From positions 4,898,001 to 4,962,000 of the forward strand of contig NZ_CP194041.2 in NCBI RefSeq assembly GCF_050870875.2: a DNA stretch of 64,000 bases, in the 5' to 3' direction. The notes under the pieces were generated by a model. It was not told where the DNA came from and ran no database searches. It saw only the letters and a list, made by a program, of their open reading frames with translations. This document shows, piece by piece, positions 25,399 to 34,050 of the stretch. A program made the translations under genes and the position numbers. Source of the stretch: Agarivorans sp050870875 (GTDB lineage Bacteria; Pseudomonadota; Gammaproteobacteria; Enterobacterales; Celerinatantimonadaceae). Every line of letters begins with the position of its first letter. Positions within the stretch are counted from its first letter, which is position 1.

Positions 25399-26117
25399 TC
25401 ATCGCACTTTATTTGGGGCTGATGGCACTGACCGCAAATGCCAGCCCCTTGATTTTTTATACTCATGTCAACCCACCCTATGTAATTCAAGAGCAACAAC
25501 AACTCTCGGGGCTTAATATTGATATATTTCAATTACTCAAACAAAAAAGTGGACTCGATCTCCAACTCAGGGTTTTGTCTCCTAAACGAGCCTACAAGCT
25601 CACTCTCTACTCCCCCAATAGCTGCGTATTTACGATTGAACGAACTGAATCAAGAGAAAGCTTATTTACTTGGATAAGTCCACTATTCGCCAATCGTTTC
25701 GCCCTGTATCAACGACATAAGAATGCCAAAAACTTACGTAGTTTGGCTGATTTTAATGGTATAAAAATAGGCAGCTACCTCGGTAGTAGCGTGAGCGAGT
25801 ACTTAAGTAGTTTTAATTTGAAACTAGACTTAACAACAACCAACCTAAACAGCGCCGAAAAACTCCACCGAGAACGAATCGATGCCTGGGCCAGTGATAC
25901 ATTATTAACCGCCTATATACTGGAAAATAATAATTTAGATATTAACCCGCAAGGATTTGAGTTTTATAGCTCATTAGAAGCCATCGCCTGTAATAAACAA
26001 AGTAATCCAGCTATATTGCAGCGCCTACAAGAGCAGTTAAACCAACTACAACGCTCCGGAGAGATAAACAAACTGATACAGCACTATCAACGACTATATG
26101 GGATAAACACAGATTGA
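25386..26117 (+). CDS. extracellular solute-binding protein, family 3 (orphan)
   Basis: 243 residues with a signal peptide (MEKVIIALYLGLMALTANA) and a SBP_bac_3 domain: LIFYTHVNPPYVIQEQQQLSGLNIDIFQLLKQKSG, FTIERTESRESLFTWISPLF, IKIGSYLGSSVSEYLSS, and a C-terminal INKLIQHYQRLYG. It resembles amino-acid-type binding proteins that occur as stand-alone periplasmic sensors. Translationally coupled to the family 1 protein upstream. The pair probably acts together, perhaps feeding a distant transporter or sensor. Confidence 0.82.
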   Translation: MEKVIIALYLGLMALTANASPLIFYTHVNPPYVIQEQQQLSGLNIDIFQLLKQKSGLDLQLRVLSPKRAYKLTLYSPNSCVFTIERTESRESLFTWISPLFANRFALYQRHKNAKNLRSLADFNGIKIGSYLGSSVSEYLSSFNLKLDLTTTNLNSAEKLHRERIDAWASDTLLTAYILENNNLDINPQGFEFYSSLEAIACNKQSNPAILQRLQEQLNQLQRSGEINKLIQHYQRLYGINTD

Positions 26118-26244
26118 TAGAGCCATTGGGCGCAGTTAGCGGTGATTTAGGCCCGCCAACATGAATAAATAATGAGTTAGATTGGTACTAAAAGCGCGAA
26201 ATTAGCACCGATAATACATATCAATATCTAGCCAATGAAGACAA

Positions 26245-26272
26245 ACAAAAAAACAGCCTAAAGAGACTGTTT
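26245..26272 (-). terminator. terminator of dsbA
   Basis: On minus: AAACAG/CTGTTT stem with inner pairs CT/AG, ending in a run of seven T (26247-26253). Confidence 0.7.
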
Positions 26273-26294
26273 TCTTATAAGGAATTGTGAAGGA

Positions 26295-26906
26295 TTAGAC
26301 TTTTAAGTTAACCAAGTAAGTCACTAATTGATTGAGCTCTTCAAGAGATTTAACCGATCCAGTGTTCACTTGATATTTACCATTAATCACTAAAGCGGGT
26401 ACCCCACGAATTTTATAGTTAATGGTATTTTTATCCATCTGCGACACCATGCCATTGACCACAAAACTGTTGGCAGCACTGTCAAATTTCTTGGCATCCA
26501 CACCATTAGCAACAAAAATATCGCGAATATCATCACGACTAGAAAAACGCTGGCGCTTAACATGGATTGCATCAAAAATAGCGCTGCTTACTTGCGAATC
26601 CACATTTAGCATTTCTGCCACAGCATAGGCACGAACCATTTCTTCGCCCATGACTTTACCACCGAGAAAACTCACATGGTTCTTCTTAAATGCAACTCCA
26701 GCAGGCAAAGAGGATTGAATGCTTTTCGCTACCGGTTCAAACTTATAACAATGGGGACAGTAGTAAGAGAAAAACTCCATAACTTCGGGCTTTGCGGTGG
26801 CGGTTTGCTTGATCACTTCATAATGTGTGCCTTGCTTAAAGTCTGTCGCCAATGCCATCGGTATAACCAACAGCGCCATGAGAGCAATCAGTATTTTTTT
26901 CATCAA
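26295..26906 (-). CDS. dsbA: thiol:disulfide interchange protein DsbA
   Basis: Periplasmic oxidase that introduces disulfides into exported proteins. 203 residues with signal peptide MKKILIALMALLVIPMALA. Active site FFSYYCPHCYKFEP (CPHC), cis-proline loop RGVPALVING. ATG 26903 is an equally good start. In E. coli it is downstream of yihD and srkA. Here the three genes are on the same strand but separated by several others. Confidence 0.97.
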   Translation of the reverse strand: MMKKILIALMALLVIPMALATDFKQGTHYEVIKQTATAKPEVMEFFSYYCPHCYKFEPVAKSIQSSLPAGVAFKKNHVSFLGGKVMGEEMVRAYAVAEMLNVDSQVSSAIFDAIHVKRQRFSSRDDIRDIFVANGVDAKKFDSAANSFVVNGMVSQMDKNTINYKIRGVPALVINGKYQVNTGSVKSLEELNQLVTYLVNLKV

Positions 26907-27148
26907 TCTAAAATTCCTTCAATGTACCCATAAAAAACCGAGCATAAAGATAAGCAAGTACTCGGTCAATCGCTTTACCATGACTTTATCACCCCCTCCG
27001 CGAGAGCGAAGGGATGATAATAAGAGTCATTAGCTTCCATTTATATATAAAATAAAAATAAAAACAAATACTTAAGTTTATCTAGGTAAGCATTAACGCC
27101 TACAACCTACAACAAGATGAATAGCAGCGCTCAACAATCCCGCGCGAC

Positions 27149-28810
27149 TTAAGTGTACCAGTGTCCGTTTTCAAACATCACTTCAGCCTCTGCAGGCTGA
27201 TGAATTAAGCTTGCATAACAGTGCTCAATTTCACTGCGCCTAATTTTTAATGTGGGCGTGAGCAAGGCATTATCAACATTCCAATCCTGCTCTACCACTA
27301 TCAAATGAGACAGCTTGGCATGGCTTTCCAGATGCTGATTTACCTGAGTTAGTGTACGGCCTAAGCTGGTTTCGATTTGCTGCTGCGAATGCTGCTTCAG
27401 CTCAGCAGCTAACACAACTAAGGCGCAGGGCTGAGTCAATGCACTACCAACCACACACACCTGTTCTATCATCGAATTTTCCGCAAGGCGCTGTTCAATA
27501 GGAACTGGCGCAACATACTTTCCTTTCGCCGTTTTAAAACTTTCTTTAAGCCGGCCTATAATTTTTAGATAACCGTCGCTATCGATGGTTCCCTTATCAC
27601 CAGTGTGCAGCCAACCATCGACCAACGCCTCGGCACTCAACTCTGGGTGTTTATAATAGCCTCGCATCATCGCTTTGCCTTTCACCAGAATTTCACCTTG
27701 ATTGGACAGCTTCAATTCTACCCCAGGGCCAACTTTACCGATGGTTCCTATCTTATCGGCTCTAAAAGGCACATTTAAACTGCCATAGGCTAAGTTTTCG
27801 GTCATCCCCCACGCTTCTGAGATGTTAAGACCGAGCGTTTGATACCAGTGTAATAAGGCGGGGGCAATCGGTGCGCTGCCACAACCTAAAATACGCGCCT
27901 TATTCAACCCCAAAGCCTTTCTTATTTTTAATTTGATCAAACTCGACAACAGCGGAACCGTCAGTAACAACTTAAGCTTCTTAGGGGGGATTTTTTCAAA
28001 TACGCCTTGCTGAAAACGAGCCCATAGCCGCGGTACCGAAATAAATAAGGTTGGTTGAACACTGCGTAAATTGTCGGCAAAAGCGGCTAACGATTCAACA
28101 AAAGATACCGTAGGTTGACCGCTAAAAATACTCGTGCCTTGTATATAAACACGCTCAGTAATGTGGGCTAAGGGGAGGTAGGAAATCATCCGGTCATCAC
28201 GATTGGCCTCTAATACCACAATCAGACGCTCGCAGGCATAGCGATAAGCAGCAAAACTAATTTCAGCACCTTTCGGCTCACCAGTACTACCAGAGGTATA
28301 AATAATGGTCATAATGTCTTGCGCCGACCAAAGATGATGTTTGTCGATGGCCGACAAACGGTCTAACCAGTCTTGCCATTGAATATCGCAAGCCATAGTG
28401 TGGTAAGGCATTGCCACCGTAGTTAAACCATTAGGAATTGCGGCCGCTTGCTTATCCCAATCATCTAACTTACCAACAAACAATAACTTTGCTTCACTAT
28501 GCTGCAACACAAAGCGGATGGTATCGACACTGGCGGTGGCATAAATAGGCACACTAATACAACCGGCCATGATAATAGCCAAATCAGCGATAAACCATTC
28601 TGCGCTATTTTTGGCCAAAATCGCCACTTTGTCACCCGGCGCTAAATTTTGTTGTCGCAGCCCTTGAGCAATTTGCCCAGCTTCACGAGCCACCATTGCC
28701 CAAGTTTTTTCATGAAATACACCATCAATCGGCTGGCGTAAATAGACCTGTTGTGGTTGTATGCGTTGCCAATGCATCAAAGCGTCCACTGGTGTCACAA
28801 ACTTTTTCAT
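27149..28810 (-). CDS. AMP-binding long-chain fatty-acid-CoA ligase
   Basis: 553 residues from ATG 28810 (MKKFVTPVDALMHWQR). Adenylate-forming enzyme: P-loop IMTIIYTSGSTGEPKGAEIS at about residues 160-180, AWGMTENLAYG, TGDKGTIDSDGYLKIIGRLKESFKTAKGKYVAP with the conserved Asp, Arg and Lys of the hinge. The architecture follows FadD15-type long-chain acyl-CoA synthetases rather than E. coli FadD. It activates fatty acids for beta-oxidation or lipid remodelling. Monocistronic. Confidence 0.9.
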   Translation of the reverse strand: MKKFVTPVDALMHWQRIQPQQVYLRQPIDGVFHEKTWAMVAREAGQIAQGLRQQNLAPGDKVAILAKNSAEWFIADLAIIMAGCISVPIYATASVDTIRFVLQHSEAKLLFVGKLDDWDKQAAAIPNGLTTVAMPYHTMACDIQWQDWLDRLSAIDKHHLWSAQDIMTIIYTSGSTGEPKGAEISFAAYRYACERLIVVLEANRDDRMISYLPLAHITERVYIQGTSIFSGQPTVSFVESLAAFADNLRSVQPTLFISVPRLWARFQQGVFEKIPPKKLKLLLTVPLLSSLIKLKIRKALGLNKARILGCGSAPIAPALLHWYQTLGLNISEAWGMTENLAYGSLNVPFRADKIGTIGKVGPGVELKLSNQGEILVKGKAMMRGYYKHPELSAEALVDGWLHTGDKGTIDSDGYLKIIGRLKESFKTAKGKYVAPVPIEQRLAENSMIEQVCVVGSALTQPCALVVLAAELKQHSQQQIETSLGRTLTQVNQHLESHAKLSHLIVVEQDWNVDNALLTPTLKIRRSEIEHCYASLIHQPAEAEVMFENGHWYT

Positions 28811-28918
28811 AACAAACCCCTTACAAAAAACCAACCTTTACAGTTAATCCTATATCGATAACTACAGGATGCCAGCTAAATCAAAATATTAGCCTAGGGA
28901 ATGTGACAAACACTCGGT

Positions 28919-29392
28919 TTAAAGCCAAGTTTTAAAGGGCGTTTTCGCTAACATACTATTGTAATATTGCCGCTGTCCGGTGACTTCTTCTGCTAACCAA
29001 TCGGGCTTTTCAAAATGCTCTTGTTCGCTGTTTAATTCAACTTCTGCTACGATCAGCCCCTGATTATTTCCAGTAAAAACATCTACTTCATAGGTATGTT
29101 GACCCACTGGTACCAAATAACGCAACTTATCGATAGCCCCCTGCTCACACAAATTTAATAATTGCTCGGCGTCGGCCAAAGCCAAAGGCTGTTCCCATTC
29201 GAAACGACTCAAACCAGCGGCATTACTCACGCCTTTAATCGTTAAGTAGCCCTGCTCTCCCTGGATCCGCACCCGAACCGTACGCTGCTTATCGCTGTTG
29301 AGATAGGCCTGCACTATCCGCAAAGAGGCTGTCGCTTGGGCAACAAAATCCATATTTTTCACTAAAAACTTACGCTCAATTTCGAGGCTCAT
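28919..29392 (-). CDS. CYTH domain protein (triphosphatase-like)
   Basis: 157 residues forming a single CYTH tunnel domain. It starts with the signature MSLEIERKF (ExExK) and has alternating charged strands (TVRVRIQGEQGYLTIKG, GLIVAEVELNSEQEHF). Members are inorganic triphosphatases or, less often, class IV adenylate cyclases. It is the length of the short bacterial triphosphatase type. Only 1 nt separates it from the upstream srkA, so the two are co-transcribed. Confidence 0.88.
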   Translation of the reverse strand: MSLEIERKFLVKNMDFVAQATASLRIVQAYLNSDKQRTVRVRIQGEQGYLTIKGVSNAAGLSRFEWEQPLALADAEQLLNLCEQGAIDKLRYLVPVGQHTYEVDVFTGNNQGLIVAEVELNSEQEHFEKPDWLAEEVTGQRQYYNSMLAKTPFKTWL

Positions 29393-29393
29393 A

Positions 29394-30365
29394 TTAATAC
29401 CCTGGCGTTAATGACAATGGCGGCTGCTGCAAGGCAGATAATTGCTCTTTAAGCGCCAGAATCTGATCTTCCCAATAACGCTGTGAATTAAACCAAGGAA
29501 AGGCACGTTGAAAAGCAGGATCTTCCCAGCGACGTGCCAACCACCCCATATAATGGATCATCCGCATCGCCCGCAGTGGCTCAATCAGCGCCAACTCTCG
29601 CTTATCAAATTCACAAAATGATTCATAACCTTCAAGAAAAACCTCTAATTGCAAACGACGCTCGTTATCATCGCCCGCCAACATCATCCAAATATCTTGC
29701 ACAGCTGGACCATTACGCGCGTCATCCAAATCCACCAGCATCGGCCCATCACGCCACAAAATATTACTGGGGTGACAATCGCCATGTAAGCGAATAATTT
29801 TATTGGGCTTGTAGGCCACTTTCGCCGCATCCGCAACTTGTTCGGCAATAGTAAAAAAGGGTAAGGCGAGGCCCTTAGGTAACCAATCCTTAAGCAAGGC
29901 AATAGGTTGCTCTAACATCTCTTCGGTATTGATCGATAAACGATGTTCAAATAACTGACGCCCCACACGTTGGTGCATCCGTCCCAAATATTGACCAACC
30001 CGTTCCAGTTGATCAAGATTATCCACTTCAAAGCCTCGCCCACCCACACTAAGAAAAAGGGCAAACCACCAACCTTGATACGCAAACAAGCTTTGACCAT
30101 CGCGAACAATCGGAGCAACAACAGGAATGTCAGACGCAGCCATCGCTAAACTAAATAGATGCTCTTCGATAATCTGTGCTTCGCTCCAACGCTCAGGACG
30201 ATAAAATTTAACCACATAACGCAAGTCATCTTCAGCCATAAACTGATAGACCCGGTTTTCATAGGAATTTAAGGCAAGTAAACCACTACTGGGGTAGATC
30301 CCCTGTGATTCAATGGCATCTAAAATTAGATCGGGATGCAATTCGGCAAATAGGAAGGCGCTCAT
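29394..30365 (-). CDS. srkA: stress response kinase A
   Basis: Ser/Thr protein kinase of the YihE/APH fold, which protects cells under envelope stress in E. coli. 323 residues (E. coli 328). Nucleotide-binding part contains YENRVYQFMAEDDLRYVVKFYRPERW, the Brenner motif RLHGDCHPSNILW is at about residues 192-204, and the metal loop LVDLDDARNGP follows. In an operon with the CYTH gene. Confidence 0.95.
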   Translation of the reverse strand: MSAFLFAELHPDLILDAIESQGIYPSSGLLALNSYENRVYQFMAEDDLRYVVKFYRPERWSEAQIIEEHLFSLAMAASDIPVVAPIVRDGQSLFAYQGWWFALFLSVGGRGFEVDNLDQLERVGQYLGRMHQRVGRQLFEHRLSINTEEMLEQPIALLKDWLPKGLALPFFTIAEQVADAAKVAYKPNKIIRLHGDCHPSNILWRDGPMLVDLDDARNGPAVQDIWMMLAGDDNERRLQLEVFLEGYESFCEFDKRELALIEPLRAMRMIHYMGWLARRWEDPAFQRAFPWFNSQRYWEDQILALKEQLSALQQPPLSLTPGY

Positions 30366-30445
30366 AGAATGACTTCAGCACTATGGGTAAGTTATCCGCG
30401 CAGTGTAACAGTAAAACGATCAGCCTAGCCAGCCGACAAGGAGGC

Positions 30446-30841
30446 TTAGCTTTGCTGAAAAGCCAAAACGACAATGTAAATACAACTTAACCAGCCCACC
30501 GCGGCTAAGGCTGAACGCAAATAAGCTTGGCCCAAAAGATAAACCAAGGGATGTAAGATCCTGACCAACAAATATACAACGGCAGGCACATCGAGCAATT
30601 GCGGATCTAAACCAGAAAAGTAAGCAATCACGATAACAGCGATGAATAAAACTAAGGCTTCCCAGGAATTTTGTTGGGCAGCGTAGATCCGCTGCCCACG
30701 TTTATCCAATTGTAGCGCTTGCTGGCGAGGGTCCTGATTATCCACTCGTCCCAGCTGCCGTTTACGCATCCAAGAGCCAAATGCTGCCAATAAATAGGGC
30801 AGCATTAACAGTAAAGCCAAGCAGCTTAACGCCACGCTCAT
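30446..30841 (-). CDS. MAPEG family membrane protein
   Basis: 131 residues with four membrane helices: about 3-22, 55-77, 82-100 and 108-127. The MAPEG pattern RxxxAQQNSWEALVLF is near residues 51-66. Such proteins resemble eicosanoid/glutathione-metabolising membrane enzymes; bacterial roles are unclear. It begins 7 nt after the ccoG stop, suggesting one transcript. Confidence 0.88.
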   Translation of the reverse strand: MSVALSCLALLLMLPYLLAAFGSWMRKRQLGRVDNQDPRQQALQLDKRGQRIYAAQQNSWEALVLFIAVIVIAYFSGLDPQLLDVPAVVYLLVRILHPLVYLLGQAYLRSALAAVGWLSCIYIVVLAFQQS

Positions 30842-30847
30842 GCGACG

Positions 30848-32266
30848 TTAACCACCACTAATGAAGCGACTATGTTGCGTGACCTGCTGGCCATTACTTT
30901 GCATGACAAACTCAATATCGGTGATCGGTCGCGGTAGTAAATAAGGGTCACTCACCAGAGTTACCGGTAAATTAAGCACTTCGCCACCCTTAACCTCTAC
31001 TTGCTGAGCACCCAGCCATTCAACCTCTTCTAGACCGAGCACACTCAACTGAAACGCTTGCGCTTCAGAGGACTTATTAATCACCTTGAGGGTGTAAGTA
31101 TTTTCGATTAAGCCCTCGGCATTTTCATTGTATAAAGATGAGCGATCACGCAATACATCCAGTTGCATCGGTTTAATATTAATCAAAGTCATCACAAAGG
31201 CGACTAACATCACCGTTAAAACCACTCCATAACCAATCAGTTTGGGTCGCAGGATTGCGGTTTTCTGACCCGCTAAATTATGTTCGGTTGTATAACGGAT
31301 CAAACCTTTCGGATAGTGCATACGCTCCATGGTTTGGTCACAAGCATCGATACAAGCGCCACAGTTAATACACTCATACTGCAAACCTTCACGAATATCG
31401 ATCCCCGCGGGACAGACTTGTACGCAGAGATCACAATCCACACAATCACCTAAACCAAGCGCTTTGGGATCGGCATTACGTTTACGCGGTCCTCGCGTTT
31501 CGCCGCGTTGAGTATCGTAACCCACGATGAAGGTATCTTTATCAAACATCGCTGATTGAAAACGCGCATAGGGGCACATATGAGTACATACAATGGTGCG
31601 CATCCAACCTGCATTGGCGTAAGTGGCAACCGCGAAGAAAATAATAGAGAAGGTCACGCCGCTGGTTGCGTTGAACGTAAAAAAATCCCACCACAACTGT
31701 TTAACGGGTACAAAATAGGCGGCAAAAGATAGTGCCGTAAACACCGATACAGCGCCCCAAGCGGCATGCTTAGCGGTTTTACGCCAAATTTTATTCACAT
31801 TCCAGGCAGATTGATCTAACTTACGCCGCTTATTAGCACTGCCTTCAATTCTTTCTTCAAACCAGATAAAAATAAAAGTCCACACCGTTTGCGGACAAAG
31901 ATAGCCACACCAAACCCGCCCTAAGAAGGTGGTTATAAAAAATAGAGCGAAGGCGGCAATAATGAAAAAGCCAGCCAGTAGCAATAAATCTTGCGGCCAC
32001 AGAGTAAGACTAAAAAAGTGATATTGCCGAGCTGCGATATCAAACAAAATCGCTTGGCGATCGCCGTAGGGGATAAATGGCACAAGCACAAAAGCGGCAA
32101 TAAATAACCACCCCATATATTTGCGTACACGTTGGAACAAGCCTTTTTGTTCACGTACATAAATCTGTTCTTGAGGGTTGTATCGATCGACCGGCGCACG
32201 TTTCTTGGCATTTGTTTTTCTAGCGGGTGGACTCACGTCTTTAACGGGAATTCGTTCACTCATCAC
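30848..32266 (-). CDS. ccoG: cytochrome c oxidase accessory protein CcoG
   Basis: 472-residue inner-membrane iron-sulfur protein (RdxA/FixG family) that acts as cupric reductase during cbb3 oxidase assembly. Several helices in the first 220 residues contain the quinol-type motif WCGYLCPQTVW. Two 4Fe-4S clusters follow (CVDCDLCVQVCPAGIDIREG and CINCGACIDACD, about 255-295), then a further helix near 345 and a C-terminal Ig-like domain. The ccoNOPQ genes are not in this window. Confidence 0.96.
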   Translation of the reverse strand: MMSERIPVKDVSPPARKTNAKKRAPVDRYNPQEQIYVREQKGLFQRVRKYMGWLFIAAFVLVPFIPYGDRQAILFDIAARQYHFFSLTLWPQDLLLLAGFFIIAAFALFFITTFLGRVWCGYLCPQTVWTFIFIWFEERIEGSANKRRKLDQSAWNVNKIWRKTAKHAAWGAVSVFTALSFAAYFVPVKQLWWDFFTFNATSGVTFSIIFFAVATYANAGWMRTIVCTHMCPYARFQSAMFDKDTFIVGYDTQRGETRGPRKRNADPKALGLGDCVDCDLCVQVCPAGIDIREGLQYECINCGACIDACDQTMERMHYPKGLIRYTTEHNLAGQKTAILRPKLIGYGVVLTVMLVAFVMTLINIKPMQLDVLRDRSSLYNENAEGLIENTYTLKVINKSSEAQAFQLSVLGLEEVEWLGAQQVEVKGGEVLNLPVTLVSDPYLLPRPITDIEFVMQSNGQQVTQHSRFISGG

Positions 32267-32344
32267 TCAATCCTTTTGAGGGGCATCAATCGTTTACAGG
32301 CTTACCTATAAAACAAGTAAGCCCTAACAAACTGGCGGGCAATA

Positions 32345-32617
32345 CTAAGCTTTAATACCTCGAGCTTTTAGTAACGCAGTTTTAAAATCATCTTCGCAAT
32401 CTTTAGCTAGACCAGGGATCATCTCATCCTTGGCTAGATTCAACATTTTCAATTGATAAATTAAAACATCGTCAGTTAACTCACTCAAAGGTTGTTTAAA
32501 CCCTGCTTGGTCGGCGATTTGGGTGAGCATTTCGACTAAATTTAACTCCGGCTGTTGACGCCAAACCGGCTTGAGTAAATCGATTAGCTCTTCAATACGA
32601 TGTAACTGCATACTCAT
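32345..32617 (-). CDS. yihD: YihD family protein (DUF1040)
   Basis: 90 residues (E. coli YihD 89). LHRIEELIDLLKPVWRQQPELNL and LTDDVLIYQLKMLNLAKDEMIPGL are diagnostic, and the C-terminus DDFKTALLKARGI is conserved. Small helical cytosolic protein of unknown function. The start overlaps the end of the diguanylate cyclase gene by 4 nt, so translation is probably coupled. Confidence 0.95.
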   Translation of the reverse strand: MSMQLHRIEELIDLLKPVWRQQPELNLVEMLTQIADQAGFKQPLSELTDDVLIYQLKMLNLAKDEMIPGLAKDCEDDFKTALLKARGIKA

Positions 32618-33843
32618 TCTATTTCTCCACGAGCGGCCACTACAGCTTGGTTTCTACCTAACTGCTTGGCTCTATATAGGGCTATATCAGCCTTGTTTAC
32701 GAAGTCTTTAGCATTCTGTTGCGCCACAGGAATAAGACAGGCTATTCCAATGCTCACGGTCACATAGCTAGCCACCGTGGAGTACTCGTGCCGCAACTTT
32801 GCCTCTGCAAGTAGTGTTCTGATTCGTTCCGCAACTTGCAATGCGCCTTTAGTATCGGTATTGGGCAAGATCATTACAAACTCTTCGCCGCCATAGCGCG
32901 CAACGATATCATCTTCACGCTGTAAGGCTTGTGTAAACAAACTCGCAACCAAGCTTAAACACTGATCTCCAGCGACGTGCCCGTAATGATCGTTATATGG
33001 CTTAAAGAAATCAACGTCGATCAATAATAAACTTAAGGAAGTTTTAGCTCGGCCACTTAAACGCCAATGCTGAGCCAAGGATTGCTCAAATATCGCCCGA
33101 TTATATAAACCGGTCAGTGCATCTCGCTCGCTTTGTTCACGCATCAAGGCATGACTATCGGCCAACTCTAAAACTTTAAGCCGATTTCGCGCACCCTCGG
33201 TAAAATTTGCCTGAACCAAGGCTTCAGCACGCTTCAAAACTAAATTTAGCTGCACCCAGCTCAGCCACAGCACTAAACAGGCCACCAATTCGACTTGACT
33301 ACGATCCACCGAAACTACCGTTAGCGCCAATAAAATGGGCAAACAAAAACCATTGAAGCTACTAATGCTTAATAAATTGGGAACCACCACCAAGGATAAC
33401 AGTGACCCGAGTAAAATCATTAACAACAGGCGCTCTGCGCCACCTAAGTCTGGGGCAAATAGCAAGATACCAACCCCCCATAAGATCCCACTACTAGTCG
33501 ACAAACTAAAGTAACGAACGAGCTGTGAAGCAGGCGCTGAATGCGCCGAAAAGTCACGATTTAGGCGCAAGAAAAAATAAAATGCCGCCGCTAAAAGCAA
33601 CATGCACAGTAACCAAATGAAACCCGGTACAAAACGATAATCAGGAGAAAATAGCCACCACCATAACAAACTATACAGCGCGGTCATTAATGCCACCAAA
33701 CGACCACTATTCAGTAAATAATGGGCATTATCAGACTTTATTTGAAGCTGTACATTGCGCAAACATCGATCCTTGTTAGCAACATTAGTGAACAATTTGT
33801 GGTCATTGTAACAACAACTCGAACAGCCCGCACACCAAAACAA
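32614..33843 (-). CDS. membrane diguanylate cyclase (GGDEF)
   Basis: Makes cyclic-di-GMP. Up to 409 residues. Six or so membrane helices (about residues 48-200) precede a short linker and a GGDEF domain (about 240-400) with DALTGLYNRAIFEQ, LLLIDVDFFKPYNDHYGHVAGDQCL and active site ARYGGEEFVMILP. The inhibitory I-site RxxD (REDD) lies five residues before GGEEF, so product feedback is likely. The true start is uncertain; the first 40 Cys/His-rich residues look unlike family members, and a start nearer residue 35-50 is possible. Confidence 0.92.
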   Translation of the reverse strand: MFWCAGCSSCCYNDHKLFTNVANKDRCLRNVQLQIKSDNAHYLLNSGRLVALMTALYSLLWWWLFSPDYRFVPGFIWLLCMLLLAAAFYFFLRLNRDFSAHSAPASQLVRYFSLSTSSGILWGVGILLFAPDLGGAERLLLMILLGSLLSLVVVPNLLSISSFNGFCLPILLALTVVSVDRSQVELVACLVLWLSWVQLNLVLKRAEALVQANFTEGARNRLKVLELADSHALMREQSERDALTGLYNRAIFEQSLAQHWRLSGRAKTSLSLLLIDVDFFKPYNDHYGHVAGDQCLSLVASLFTQALQREDDIVARYGGEEFVMILPNTDTKGALQVAERIRTLLAEAKLRHEYSTVASYVTVSIGIACLIPVAQQNAKDFVNKADIALYRAKQLGRNQAVVAARGEIE

Positions 33844-34050
33844 GAGTTAAAAACTAGACAAAAAACTTAAAAAATAATGAATTTTCGATAAATGTGCCAC
33901 ATTTGGCAAATACAAAACACAGGCTTTCATAGTATTTTGATCTGATTGCTTGCGTCTTTTTTCCCAGAAAGGGTAAAGTGCTAGCCGCAAGTGACGGTCA
34001 ATAAACTTGCAACTCGGTCAATTAGGTTAAGTATCTAAGGAACAAGGTCA

